DNA of 64,000 nt, from assembly GCF_014646255.1 (NCBI RefSeq), contig NZ_BMNC01000003.1, positions 682,001 to 746,000 of the forward strand, read 5' to 3'. Each line of letters opens with the position of its first letter. Within the stretch, counting starts at the first letter, position 1. A program made the translations under genes and the position numbers. Source of the DNA: Lentzea pudingi (GTDB lineage Bacteria; Actinomycetota; Actinomycetes; Mycobacteriales; Pseudonocardiaceae). Below the pieces are notes generated by a model that ran no database searches, was not told where the DNA came from, and saw only the letters and a program-made list of their open reading frames with translations. Shown here one piece after another: positions 56,142-63,943 of the stretch.

Positions 56142-56927
56142 TCACTGGCACCCGCCTCGGCGGAGGCGGGCCACGACGTGGAGGCGGTCGCCGGACAGCT
56201 CGCCGCTCAGCGGGGCGTCGGCGGTCCAGGGTTGATCGGTGCGCGGGCCGGGGGAGTCGAACAGGGCGAGCACGTCGAACCCGGCGAGGTCGAGCAGGTG
56301 GCGCAGTTCCTGGGGGAACAGCAGGCGCCAGGCCGATCGCTGCACGAGCGGTTCGGTGCGCTCCGCCCACTCCCAGGTGCGCCGACGGCGCAGCAGTTGG
56401 GCGGCGTGGTCGATCCACAGTTCGGTGTGCGACGTGTACTCCGTGCCCCGCCACGTGACCGAACGGGTGCGCACACCATCGAGGAGTTCGGTGTTGCCCA
56501 GGAAGAACGCGCCGTTGCGCATCTCCGCCACGAACAATCCGCCGGGTAGCAGGTGCGCGCGGCACCGTTCCAGGAACACCGTGAGGTCGGCGTTGGTGTG
56601 GCAGTACAGCATCGCGCTGTCCAGGCAGGTGATGACGTCGAAGCGGCGATCGAGGTCGAAGGACCGCATGTCGGCCAACGCCACGTCGACGGCCGGGTGG
56701 TGCTCGCGGACGTGCGCGAGCATGTTCTCCGAGCTGTCCACCCCGGCGACGCGATAACCGTTGCGGGACAACCAGCCCGCGTCACGACCGGTGCCGCAAC
56801 CGATGTCGAGCAGGTCCAGTCCGCCGCCGAACCGGGTGACCACGTCGTGCACGAACCTCGCCGCCACGTGCCCGGGGTCGGGGAACTGGTGTTCGTACAG
56901 CTCGGGGTTGTCGGTGAGCAGGTTCAT
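56142..56927 (-). CDS. Class I SAM methyltransferase of the zinc chelator operon
   Basis: This 261-residue protein has the SAM motif LLDIGCGTGRDAGWLSRNGY near residue 41, VAGVDSSENMLAHV and ITCLDSAMLYCHTNADL, typical of small-molecule N- or O-methyltransferases. ATG 56927 overlaps the exporter stop (ATGA). It is the third methyltransferase associated with Zur boxes in this window. A role in tailoring the chelator is inferred from the operon only. Confidence 0.88.
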   Translation of the reverse strand: MNLLTDNPELYEHQFPDPGHVAARFVHDVVTRFGGGLDLLDIGCGTGRDAGWLSRNGYRVAGVDSSENMLAHVREHHPAVDVALADMRSFDLDRRFDVITCLDSAMLYCHTNADLTVFLERCRAHLLPGGLFVAEMRNGAFFLGNTELLDGVRTRSVTWRGTEYTSHTELWIDHAAQLLRRRRTWEWAERTEPLVQRSAWRLLFPQELRHLLDLAGFDVLALFDSPGPRTDQPWTADAPLSGELSGDRLHVVARLRRGGCQ

Positions 56928-58096
56928 CTGGCTACCTCCTGCTGCCGTGGCGTGAGGGCGCCGCGCCGGTGCAACCAGGCCACACCCGCGGCGCTGATGA
57001 GTCCGATCGCGACGCACAGCAGTGACGCGAGCCGGTCGCCGAACCCGCTCACCCACCCGATCGCGGTGTTGCCCAGCGCGGCCGCCAGCCCAGAGCCGAG
57101 GTAGAACACGCCGAAGTGCGTGCCGGCGAGGCTGGCCGGGCCGAACGACGGAATGAGGTCGTAGACCAGGGGATGCGCGATCATCACGCCGACCGCCAAA
57201 GCGAGCGTGGCCACCAGCACGGGCACGAGTCCGGACCACAGCGCGGGCGCGGCGAATCCCGCGCCCATGACGGCGAGACCCACGGCGATCACAGGACCCC
57301 GCGCATGATCGGAGACGAAGCGGGTGATGCGGACCTGGAACAGCAGCGTGACGATCGTGGACACGATGAACAGCGCGGCGACCACGCCCGCCCAGCCGGT
57401 CGCCTTCTGCGCCTGGATCGGCAGCAGCAGGTAGAGCTGGTTCTGCAGGACGAACATCCCGCTGAGCACGCAGGTGAACGCCACGAACCGGCGGTTCGAC
57501 AGGCACTCGCGCCAGTCGCCGAGGATCGACCCGCCCTTGCGCGTGGCCGCCCGAGCGGGCAGCACGACGGCCTGTGCGATGGTCAGCGCCGCGAAGATCC
57601 CGGCCGCCACCACCGCGGAGACTCGGAAGTCCCACAGCAAGAGCACACTGCCGAGCACCGGTCCGCACAGCGCACCCGCCTGGGCGTAGACGTTGAACCG
57701 GGCGAACGCCTCGGTGCGCGCCTTTCCCGCCTCCAAAGCGATGTACGCGCGCACAGCGGGGTTGAACAGCGCCCCGGCCAGTCCACTGAGGACAGAGGCG
57801 GCCAGCACCACGGTGAGCGAGTCACCGATCGCGAACAACCCGAACCCCACCGCGCGCAGACCGCAGCCGAGGAGGATGGCGGTGCGCGGCCCGAGCCGGT
57901 CCGACACCGTTCCTCCCACCAGGAACAGGCCCTGCTGGCTCAGCGTGCGGACGCCGAGCACCACGCCGATCACCGCGGCGGACATGCCGAGGCTGCCCAG
58001 GTGCGTGGCGAGGTAGGGGATGAGCAGGTAGAAGCCGGTGTTGACGGCGAACTGGTTGACCAGCAGCAGCCGCACCGGCAGTGCGAACCGGGTCAT
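56924..58096 (-). CDS. MFS exporter of the zinc chelator operon
   Basis: This 390-residue protein has 12 hydrophobic segments, beginning VRLLLVNQFAVNTGFYLLIP, with the MFS loop VGGTVSDRLGPR near residue 65. ATG 58096 overlaps the epimerase stop. In metallophore loci an MFS pump of this size secretes the apo-chelator, complementing the ABC importer encoded downstream. Confidence 0.9.
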   Translation of the reverse strand: MTRFALPVRLLLVNQFAVNTGFYLLIPYLATHLGSLGMSAAVIGVVLGVRTLSQQGLFLVGGTVSDRLGPRTAILLGCGLRAVGFGLFAIGDSLTVVLAASVLSGLAGALFNPAVRAYIALEAGKARTEAFARFNVYAQAGALCGPVLGSVLLLWDFRVSAVVAAGIFAALTIAQAVVLPARAATRKGGSILGDWRECLSNRRFVAFTCVLSGMFVLQNQLYLLLPIQAQKATGWAGVVAALFIVSTIVTLLFQVRITRFVSDHARGPVIAVGLAVMGAGFAAPALWSGLVPVLVATLALAVGVMIAHPLVYDLIPSFGPASLAGTHFGVFYLGSGLAAALGNTAIGWVSGFGDRLASLLCVAIGLISAAGVAWLHRRGALTPRQQEVAR

Positions 58097-59121
58097 GGCC
58101 GCACCACGCCCAGTCCTGGTGCTCCTGACAGCCGCAGGGTGCCGTCCTCTCCGCCGATGCCCGACCACGGGTCGTGGGCGAGCAGCAGGTGCCCGTCCAG
58201 GTCAGCCCAGCGAGCGTGCCCGGCGAGGTGGACGGCGGGCGCGATGCCCAGTGAACTGGCCACCAGGCAGCCGAGCATCACATCGAGGCCGCCGTCGCGA
58301 GCGGCCGAGACGATGTCCAGCGCCGGCCTCAGACCGCCGCACTTGGCGAGCTTGATGTTGATGCCGTCCACCGCGCCCGTGAGCTTCCGGACATCGGCGG
58401 CGGTGGAGGCGTCCTCGTCGGCGATCAGCGGTGCCGGGCACCGTTCGTGGACCCAGGCCAGTGCGTCCGGGGTACCGGGAGGAATCGGCTGCTCCACAGC
58501 GTCGAGCACGACACCGTCGTCGGTGAGGCGCTCCACGACGCGCACCGTCTCGTCCGGGCTCCAGCCGCCGTTGGGGTCGAGCACCAGCCGCGCGTCCGGC
58601 GCGGCGGCCCTGACCGCGACCGCGGTGGCCACGTCCCGCTCCGGGTCGGCTCCCGCCTTGATCTTGAGCAGGGAGAATCCGCGCTCGGTCAGTGCGGCTG
58701 CCTGGACTGCGGCGTCGTCCGGCGTGGTGATGCCGATCGTGAAGGCGGTCGGGGTGTCATGCCATTCCCTGGTACCGAGGAGGACGTGTGCCGGCACGTT
58801 CTGACGAAGGCCCAGCAGGTCGTGCAACGCCGCGTCGACCGCGGCACGCACGCCGGCGGGGATCGTCTCGTCCGCGTGCAGGTCGTCGAGGGCGGTCTCG
58901 GGGGAGTCCGCGTCGGCGAGGACCGGCCGCAGCCGGTTCAGCCGGGACGCGATCGCCTGCGCGTCGAGCTGGTAGTAGGTGCTGGTCACCACTTCGCCGT
59001 GGCCGTGCTGCCCGTCGTGTTCGACGATGACCCGTACGGCGTCACGTCGTGACATCACCGACCTGGAGATGCGCAGGGGTGTGCTCAGTTCGAGGCCGTA
59101 GACCTCCCAATCGACCTTCAT
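58093..59121 (-). CDS. Dipeptide epimerase-like enolase-superfamily enzyme
   Basis: This 342-residue protein has the enolase-superfamily catalytic set: KIK (Lys153, Lys155), metal ligands Asp182 (LDPNGGW), Glu210 (AVEQPIPP) and Asp235 (IADEDAS), and the second lysine region INIKLAKCGG. This matches Ala-Glu and related dipeptide epimerases. ATG 59121 overlaps the PLP enzyme stop. An epimerase of dipeptides next to an ATP-grasp ligase suggests that the operon product contains a peptide or peptide-like bond with one inverted centre. Confidence 0.9.
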   Translation of the reverse strand: MKVDWEVYGLELSTPLRISRSVMSRRDAVRVIVEHDGQHGHGEVVTSTYYQLDAQAIASRLNRLRPVLADADSPETALDDLHADETIPAGVRAAVDAALHDLLGLRQNVPAHVLLGTREWHDTPTAFTIGITTPDDAAVQAAALTERGFSLLKIKAGADPERDVATAVAVRAAAPDARLVLDPNGGWSPDETVRVVERLTDDGVVLDAVEQPIPPGTPDALAWVHERCPAPLIADEDASTAADVRKLTGAVDGINIKLAKCGGLRPALDIVSAARDGGLDVMLGCLVASSLGIAPAVHLAGHARWADLDGHLLLAHDPWSGIGGEDGTLRLSGAPGLGVVRP

Positions 59122-60176
59122 GCGAGCACCACCGCCCTCGGTGCGACGACCGACCGGCACCGCGTCCAGCCCGTCGCCTCGACCCGGTGCGGATCTCCGA
59201 TCTCCACCGGCCGGTCGGCGGCCGCCCCGAGCAGTCCGCGAGCAGTGCAGAAGTCGTCGTCGAAGATCGTGCCGAGGTAGCGGTGCGGGCCGTCGGGGAA
59301 GATCGTCGCGACCACCGCGCCCGGCTCGACCCTGGCGGCCCAGGCGGCGACCAGTGCGACCGCGCCGCTGCTCCAGCCACCGGTGACGAAGGCGTCACGG
59401 GCGAGTCTGCGGCAGGCGTCGACCACCTCCACCGGGCCCAGCCAGTGCACCTCGTCGAACTCGGTGTAGGCGACGTTGCGGGGGTGGATGCTGCTGCCCA
59501 GGCCGCGCATCACCCTGGCCCGCGCGGGTTGCCCGAAGATCGTGGAGCCGACGGTGTCCACGCCGATCAGCCGCACACCGGGCCAGTACCGGCGCAGTTC
59601 CCGGGCCACACCGGCGCTGTGCCCGCCGGTGCCCACGCTGCAGACCAGCACGTCGACCGGGTCCAGCTGCTCCACGAGCTCCCTCGCCAGCCCGACGTAG
59701 CCCTTCGGGTTGTCGGGGTTGTTGTACTGGTCGGGCCAGTAGGCGTCGGGGAACTCGCGCAGCACGGCTTGGAGCCGGTTGAGGCGGGCCTGTTGCCAGC
59801 CGCCCACCGGGTGCGGCCGGTCCACCACCTCCAGCCGCGCCCCGTGCGCCCGCAGCAGCGCGCGCATCGACGGCTCCAGTTCGCTGTCCACCACCAGGAC
59901 GACCGGGTGACCGAACACCTGGCAGGCGAACGCGAGGCCGAGGCCGAGCGTGCCGCTGGTGGACTCCACGACGACGGCGCCAGGGCGCAGCTCGCCGCGC
60001 TCGCGAGCGGCACGGAGCATCGACACGGCCGGCCGGGCTTTCATCCCGCCGGCGCTCAGGCATTCGAGCTTCGCCCAGAACCCGCTGTGCCGGTGGGGCA
60101 GCGGCGTGGTGATGCGGGTGACCGGGCTCTGGCCGAGCAGGTCGAGCAGGTGCCGGTTCTGACGCGGGATCATCAC
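59118..60176 (-). CDS. SbnA-like PLP-dependent amino-acid synthase (cysteine synthase fold)
   Basis: This 352-residue fold-type II enzyme has the PLP lysine in KLECLSAGGMKARPA (Lys46), the substrate loop TSGTLG in place of the TSGNTG of cysteine synthases, the PLP-phosphate loop SVGTGGHSAG and a late GGWSSGA. The altered loop and SbnA-like layout suggest O-phosphoserine or O-acetylserine plus an amine nucleophile, giving a diamino acid adduct and not cysteine. No SbnB partner is present. The start is GTG 60176 or ATG 60173; both overlap the DUF364 stop. Confidence 0.85.
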   Translation of the reverse strand: MMIPRQNRHLLDLLGQSPVTRITTPLPHRHSGFWAKLECLSAGGMKARPAVSMLRAARERGELRPGAVVVESTSGTLGLGLAFACQVFGHPVVLVVDSELEPSMRALLRAHGARLEVVDRPHPVGGWQQARLNRLQAVLREFPDAYWPDQYNNPDNPKGYVGLARELVEQLDPVDVLVCSVGTGGHSAGVARELRRYWPGVRLIGVDTVGSTIFGQPARARVMRGLGSSIHPRNVAYTEFDEVHWLGPVEVVDACRRLARDAFVTGGWSSGAVALVAAWAARVEPGAVVATIFPDGPHRYLGTIFDDDFCTARGLLGAAADRPVEIGDPHRVEATGWTRCRSVVAPRAVVLA

Positions 60177-60967
60177 GACGGGCGCTCCGTGTAGTGGTGG
60201 ATCGTCGTGGGACCGCCGTCGAGCCAGAAGAACGGATACGGCTCAGCCGAGACGGCCCGCACTCCACTGCCGATGAACCACGGCAGGACCGCGGCGGCCG
60301 TCTGCGCGAACAGGACCATCGGCGTGCTCGCTGTGACAGCGCGCGACAGCAGCGGTTCGAACGTGCCGTTGCCGACTGTCATCCCCGAGGCGAGCACGAG
60401 GTCGCAGCCGTCGAGCGCGCTCTCCGCCTCGGTGGTGATCGGCTCGTCCCACTCGGTCCGGCCGCCCTTGAGATCGCACGCCACGTAGGTCGCGCCTCGT
60501 TCGCGCAGGTGGTGCAGCAGCGAGTTGACCACGCCGACCACCAGCACCCGGTCACCCGGCGCCGGATCGAGCAGGTCGACCACGGCTGCGGCGCGGGCCA
60601 TGGACTTGGTGAGGGAGCTGCCGGGGCCGATCGTGACCGACTTGGTTGCGGACAGATGGTGCGGCCGGACGTGCGCCAGATAGGCGTCGAGCGCGGCGGT
60701 GCGTAGGGCCGGGTTCGGGTGGCCGAGCAGCTCGAGCACGGTCGAACCGACACAGCCGTGCACGTCGTCGTCGGCGACGTCCTCCACCGCGCAGGACCCG
60801 ACCGCGTCTTCCACGCGGAGGCTGACCACGGTGTTGCGGTAGGACTGCCCGCGCGTGGCGTGCCGGGCTCCCTGCCTGGTGGTGAACCCGACGCTCACGG
60901 TGCACGACGCGGGATCAGGGCCCAGCCCGCCACTTCGGACGAGCTCGACGAGGTCGGCGAGGGTCAC
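60173..60967 (-). CDS. DUF4213/DUF364 protein (putative heavy-metal chelation)
   Basis: This 264-residue protein has a DUF4213-like N-terminus (SVGFTTRQGARHATRGQSYR) and a DUF364 Rossmann-like domain (KSVTIGPGSSLTKSMARAAA, DRVLVVGVVNSLLHHLRERG, SGMTVGNGTFEPLL). Pfam labels DUF364 as putative heavy-metal chelation, but no reaction is established. GTG 60967 overlaps the ATP-grasp stop. Its place between ligase and PLP enzyme suggests a biosynthetic or metal-insertion step. Confidence 0.86.
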   Translation of the reverse strand: MTLADLVELVRSGGLGPDPASCTVSVGFTTRQGARHATRGQSYRNTVVSLRVEDAVGSCAVEDVADDDVHGCVGSTVLELLGHPNPALRTAALDAYLAHVRPHHLSATKSVTIGPGSSLTKSMARAAAVVDLLDPAPGDRVLVVGVVNSLLHHLRERGATYVACDLKGGRTEWDEPITTEAESALDGCDLVLASGMTVGNGTFEPLLSRAVTASTPMVLFAQTAAAVLPWFIGSGVRAVSAEPYPFFWLDGGPTTIHHYTERPS

Positions 60968-62214
60968 GCGGGCACCTCGGCGTAGTCGACGGACAGACCA
61001 CCGACGAGCTGCTCGGCACGTGCGCGTGCGCCGAGACCGGCCGAGTCGGTCACCACGACGTGGCCGAGGTAGCTGTTGTTGCTGGTCGGGTCACCTGCGC
61101 GGTGACCGGGCCGCTTGACGGTCCAGTCCACCACCTCGGGGGCGGCGTCGAGCGCCTCGGCGCCGCGGACGGCGGACACCAGACCAGAGCGCGGCGGCAG
61201 CAGGAAGGAGATCGCGGCGCTGCGCACACCGGTGTCCGCAGGACGTGGATCCGGCTGTTCGCCCACTGCGAGCTGGGCGTAGGCGGCGGGCAGGTCGATG
61301 CCGGTGACTCGCCGGACGAGCTCCGTGATCTGGTTGCCCGCGGGGCGGGGGTTGACCTCGACGAGCTTCGGGCCGTCAGTCGTCAGCTTGACCTCGGTGT
61401 GCGCGACACCGCGGTCCAGGCCTAGAGCTTCGATGGCCGCGACGGCGACGGCCTCGGCGTCATCGGTGGGAAGATCGGCGGGGAACATGTGCCCGCTCTC
61501 CACGAACCACGGATCGCCCGCGACGCTCTTGTCGGTGACACCGACGACGTGCGTCGTGCCGTCCACGGTGACGGTCTCCACGCTCACCTCGGGTCCGGTC
61601 AGCAGCTCCTCCACCAGCACGGTCCGCACCCTGGGCTGGTTGCGTGCGTTGACCGGGAACGCCTCCATCGCGGCGAACGCCTCGCGCAGCTCCGACTCGT
61701 CGGTCACCTTGCGCACGTACATGCCGGCACACAGGTCGACCGGCTTGACCACCAGCGGATAACCCAGTTCGGCTGCCGCCTTGGCGAGTGCCGGCCAGTC
61801 CTCGGCCAGGGCGAAGCGCGGACCCGGTACGCCAGCGTCGCTCAGCGTGGTCCGGGTGAGGTCCTTGCGACACGCCCGTTCCACCGCGTCCGGGTCGGGA
61901 CCGGGAAGGCCCAGGTGCGCGGCGACGCGCGCGGTGGCCGGGAGGTAGTAGTCGCACGAGGAGATCACGCCGTCGAAACGCAGGACAGCGTGCAGGCGCT
62001 CGACGTGGTCGAGCAGGGTGGGCACGTCGTTGGTCTCCGCGGTGAGCACGTTGTCCGCGGCCAGCAACGGATGCGGGTGCGCGGGGGCAGCGCGCAGGTA
62101 GTGGTGCAGATCGCGGGTCATGAAGGTGAAGCGGTGCCCTGACTCGTTGATCGCCCTGGGCAACAGCGAGCTCATCGCGCCGACCCAGCTCTCGATCATC
62201 AACAGGTGAGCCAC
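60964..62214 (-). CDS. ATP-grasp carboxylate-amine ligase, first gene of the zinc operon
   Basis: This 416-residue protein has an ATP-grasp core: Lys157 in PLVVKPVDLCAGMYV, VEELLTGPEVSVE, TEVKL and the metal-binding pair Glu286/Asn288 in LVEVNPRPAGNQITELV. Such enzymes join amino acids through an acyl-phosphate. GTG 62214 follows AGGAGG. A Zur box lies 40-60 nt upstream. It begins a chain of eleven minus-strand genes with 4-nt overlaps throughout except one 11-nt gap. Confidence 0.92.
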   Translation of the reverse strand: MAHLLMIESWVGAMSSLLPRAINESGHRFTFMTRDLHHYLRAAPAHPHPLLAADNVLTAETNDVPTLLDHVERLHAVLRFDGVISSCDYYLPATARVAAHLGLPGPDPDAVERACRKDLTRTTLSDAGVPGPRFALAEDWPALAKAAAELGYPLVVKPVDLCAGMYVRKVTDESELREAFAAMEAFPVNARNQPRVRTVLVEELLTGPEVSVETVTVDGTTHVVGVTDKSVAGDPWFVESGHMFPADLPTDDAEAVAVAAIEALGLDRGVAHTEVKLTTDGPKLVEVNPRPAGNQITELVRRVTGIDLPAAYAQLAVGEQPDPRPADTGVRSAAISFLLPPRSGLVSAVRGAEALDAAPEVVDWTVKRPGHRAGDPTSNNSYLGHVVVTDSAGLGARARAEQLVGGLSVDYAEVPA

Positions 62215-62254
62215 AAGTCCTCCTCCCCGCCGCGACCCCCGCGGCGGAATTGAG

Positions 62255-62274
62255 GAACATGGTAATCATTATCG
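62255..62274 (-). promoter_or_regulatory. Zur box 3, controlling the chelator operon
   Basis: On the minus strand CGATAATGATTACCATGTTC aligns with the other boxes over AATGATTRYCRT. It lies 41 nt before the ATP-grasp start. Confidence 0.75.
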
Positions 62275-62434
62275 ATCCGTGGTCTCTACCGCCTCCCGGG
62301 GACTGGGCTGCGCCGGATGAGTGAGCGTTCGACGCGCGCCATTCATGCGCGTTGACTAATATTTGTTGCGTTCAGTCACGACGCTAGGACGTCCGGGTGA
62401 AATGAAGTCCGGCGCGACGACAGGCAGGTCGATC

Positions 62435-62584
62435 ATGACCACGGCACACCTCGAACACGCGGACCACGGCCACGCTCACGGCGACGGTTGCGGCCATGTG
62501 GCCGTCCCGCACGGTGATCACGTCGACTACGCGCACGACGGTCACCGCCATGCCGTCCACGACGGGCACTACGACGAACACTGA
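62435..62584 (+). CDS. Small histidine-rich protein
   Basis: This 49-residue protein has 14 histidines and one cysteine: MTTAHLEHADHGHAHGDGCG followed by HVAVPHGDHVDYAHDGHRHA and VHDGHYDEH. ATG 62435 is preceded by GGCAGG. It sits between the chelator operon and a COG0523 gene and would bind several Zn(II) ions. Similar short proteins near Zur targets are annotated only as hypothetical or zinc transport related. I see no convincing Zur box directly before it. Confidence 0.8.
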   Translation: MTTAHLEHADHGHAHGDGCGHVAVPHGDHVDYAHDGHRHAVHDGHYDEH

Positions 62585-62593
62585 TCTACGTCG

Positions 62594-62622
62594 TGGTCGC
62601 GTCCCGTGCGGGGACGCGACCA
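62594..62622. terminator. Bidirectional terminator hairpin
   Basis: A perfect 12-bp stem TGGTCGCGTCCC/GGGACGCGACCA with a 5-nt loop lies 9 nt past the His-rich gene stop and 16 nt from the convergent small gene. Confidence 0.8.
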
Positions 62623-62638
62623 GCCTGTTCTTCGGCGA

Positions 62639-62728
62639 TCAGAAGCTGGCGACCAGGTAGTACAACGCGCTCAGTGCGACCGCCGCGGCGATGACGGCCG
62701 CGGTGACTTTCATCCACCGTTGGTTCAT
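62639..62728 (-). CDS. 29-aa single-helix membrane peptide
   Basis: The frame MNQRWMKVTAAVIAAAVALS plus ALYYLVASF gives a short basic N-terminus and one membrane helix. GGAAG lies 6 nt before ATG 62728, and the shared hairpin follows the stop. It is convergent to the His-rich gene and divergent from the COG0523 gene across Zur box 4. I do not recognise it; it could be a small zinc-stress membrane peptide or a chance frame. Confidence 0.45.
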   Translation of the reverse strand: MNQRWMKVTAAVIAAAVALSALYYLVASF

Positions 62729-62815
62729 GTCCGCTTCCAGGCTCGGCGATGCGGGCTGCTGCTCGGTCGAGTCCAGTGTCCTCGAACTCGGCCAAGCGAG
62801 TACCGGTCCAGCGTT

Positions 62816-62835
62816 TGAAACGACAATCATTTCCG
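62816..62835 (-). promoter_or_regulatory. Zur box 4
   Basis: On the minus strand CGGAAATGATTGTCGTTTCA shares AAATGATTGTC with box 2. It ends 13 nt before the COG0523-like ATG and may also act on the divergent small gene. Confidence 0.78.
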
Positions 62836-62848
62836 TTAAGCTGACCTC

Positions 62849-63943
62849 ATGGGAGTCGAGGTCGTCCTGGTCGCCGGTCTGACGCGGCACGACGTAGCCG
62901 AGGAGGTCTGGCGCGCGCTGCCGGGAACGGTGCTGGTCCGCCACGACCTGCGTGATCTCGCCGGGGGAGTGGTGCGCCGCTGGGTCGACGGCGAGCTGAC
63001 CGTGCTGGAACTGGCGCACGGGTGCGTTTCCTGCACGCTGCGCTTGGACCTGCTGCCGTTGCTGGAGCGCCTGGGTGGCCAGGTGGTGGTCGACCTGGAC
63101 CCGGCGTTGGAGCCTGAGGCCGTCTGCTTCGCCCTGAAGGAGATCGACGTCAGGGTCGCGGCGGTGGTCGCCGTGGTCGACCGGGAGAACTGGCTGGCCG
63201 ATGCCGTCGGCGGGGAGACGATGGCGGAGCGTGGCCTGGCCGCTGCCGCCGAGGACGACCGCACGGTGGCCCAGGTCGTGGTGGGGCAGGCCGAGTTCGC
63301 TGATGCTCTCGTCTTGACCGGTGCCGGAGGCGACGCGGTGTTGGACTCCGTGCTCGACCGGCTCAACCCGCGCGCACCTCGGCGGGACCGGGCAGGGCTG
63401 GACGTGACCGCTCTGCTGGCCGCCATCCCGGACGACGCCCGCAGGGGACGCTTCGACGACGGCTTCGGCACCCTGCTGCAGGGACAGCCTCCGTTGGAAG
63501 CGGTGCAAGGCGTGTCAGTCGTCCACTTCACCGAACGCAGGCCGTTCCACCCCGCGCGGCTGCATCACGCGATCGACGTTCTGCTCGATGGCGTGGTGCG
63601 CACCCGAGGCCGGGTGTGGCTGGCCAGCCAGCCGGACACCGCGCTGTGGCTCGAGTCCGCCGGTGCTGGTCTGAGCGTGGGCAACCTGGGGTCGTGGCTC
63701 GCGGCGGTGCAGGACTGGTCGGACGTCCCGGAGGACCGGCGTGCGATGGCTTCGGCGACCTGGCACCCGCAGTACGGCGACAGGTCCCAGGAGTTGGTGG
63801 TGATCACGGCGACCGCGTCACCGGAGGAGATCACCTCGGCTCTGCGCGATGCGCTGGTGACCGACGAGGAACTGGAGCTCGCCGACCAGTTGGAGTTCGT
63901 CGATCCGTTCGCCGAGTGGCACGACGAGATGGAGGAGTCGTGA
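62849..63943 (+). CDS. COG0523-like protein lacking a GTP-binding P-loop
   Basis: This 364-residue protein aligns with CobW-type proteins: EVVLVAGLTRHDVAEEVW at the start, ELAHGCVSCTLRLDLL (Cys59, Cys62) and the C-terminal CobW domain ([20 protein letters not shown]). The Walker A GxxGxGKT is replaced by GLTRHDVA, the CxCC by CVSC and the NKxD by TGAG, so GTP hydrolysis is unlikely. It may bind zinc or pair with the intact GTPase at 42404. It is preceded by Zur box 4. Confidence 0.88.
   Translation: MGVEVVLVAGLTRHDVAEEVWRALPGTVLVRHDLRDLAGGVVRRWVDGELTVLELAHGCVSCTLRLDLLPLLERLGGQVVVDLDPALEPEAVCFALKEIDVRVAAVVAVVDRENWLADAVGGETMAERGLAAAAEDDRTVAQVVVGQAEFADALVLTGAGGDAVLDSVLDRLNPRAPRRDRAGLDVTALLAAIPDDARRGRFDDGFGTLLQGQPPLEAVQGVSVVHFTERRPFHPARLHHAIDVLLDGVVRTRGRVWLASQPDTALWLESAGAGLSVGNLGSWLAAVQDWSDVPEDRRAMASATWHPQYGDRSQELVVITATASPEEITSALRDALVTDEELELADQLEFVDPFAEWHDEMEES

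Noticed and set aside
54733..56235. Plus-strand open frame opposite the binding-protein gene
   Set aside because: It is antisense to an SBP_bac_5 lipoprotein and has no domain.
42382..62835. IdeR/DtxR or Nur sites for the four shared boxes
   Set aside because: They lack the TTAGGTTAG-type IdeR core and the TTGCAA half-sites of Nur; the ATGATT core fits Zur.
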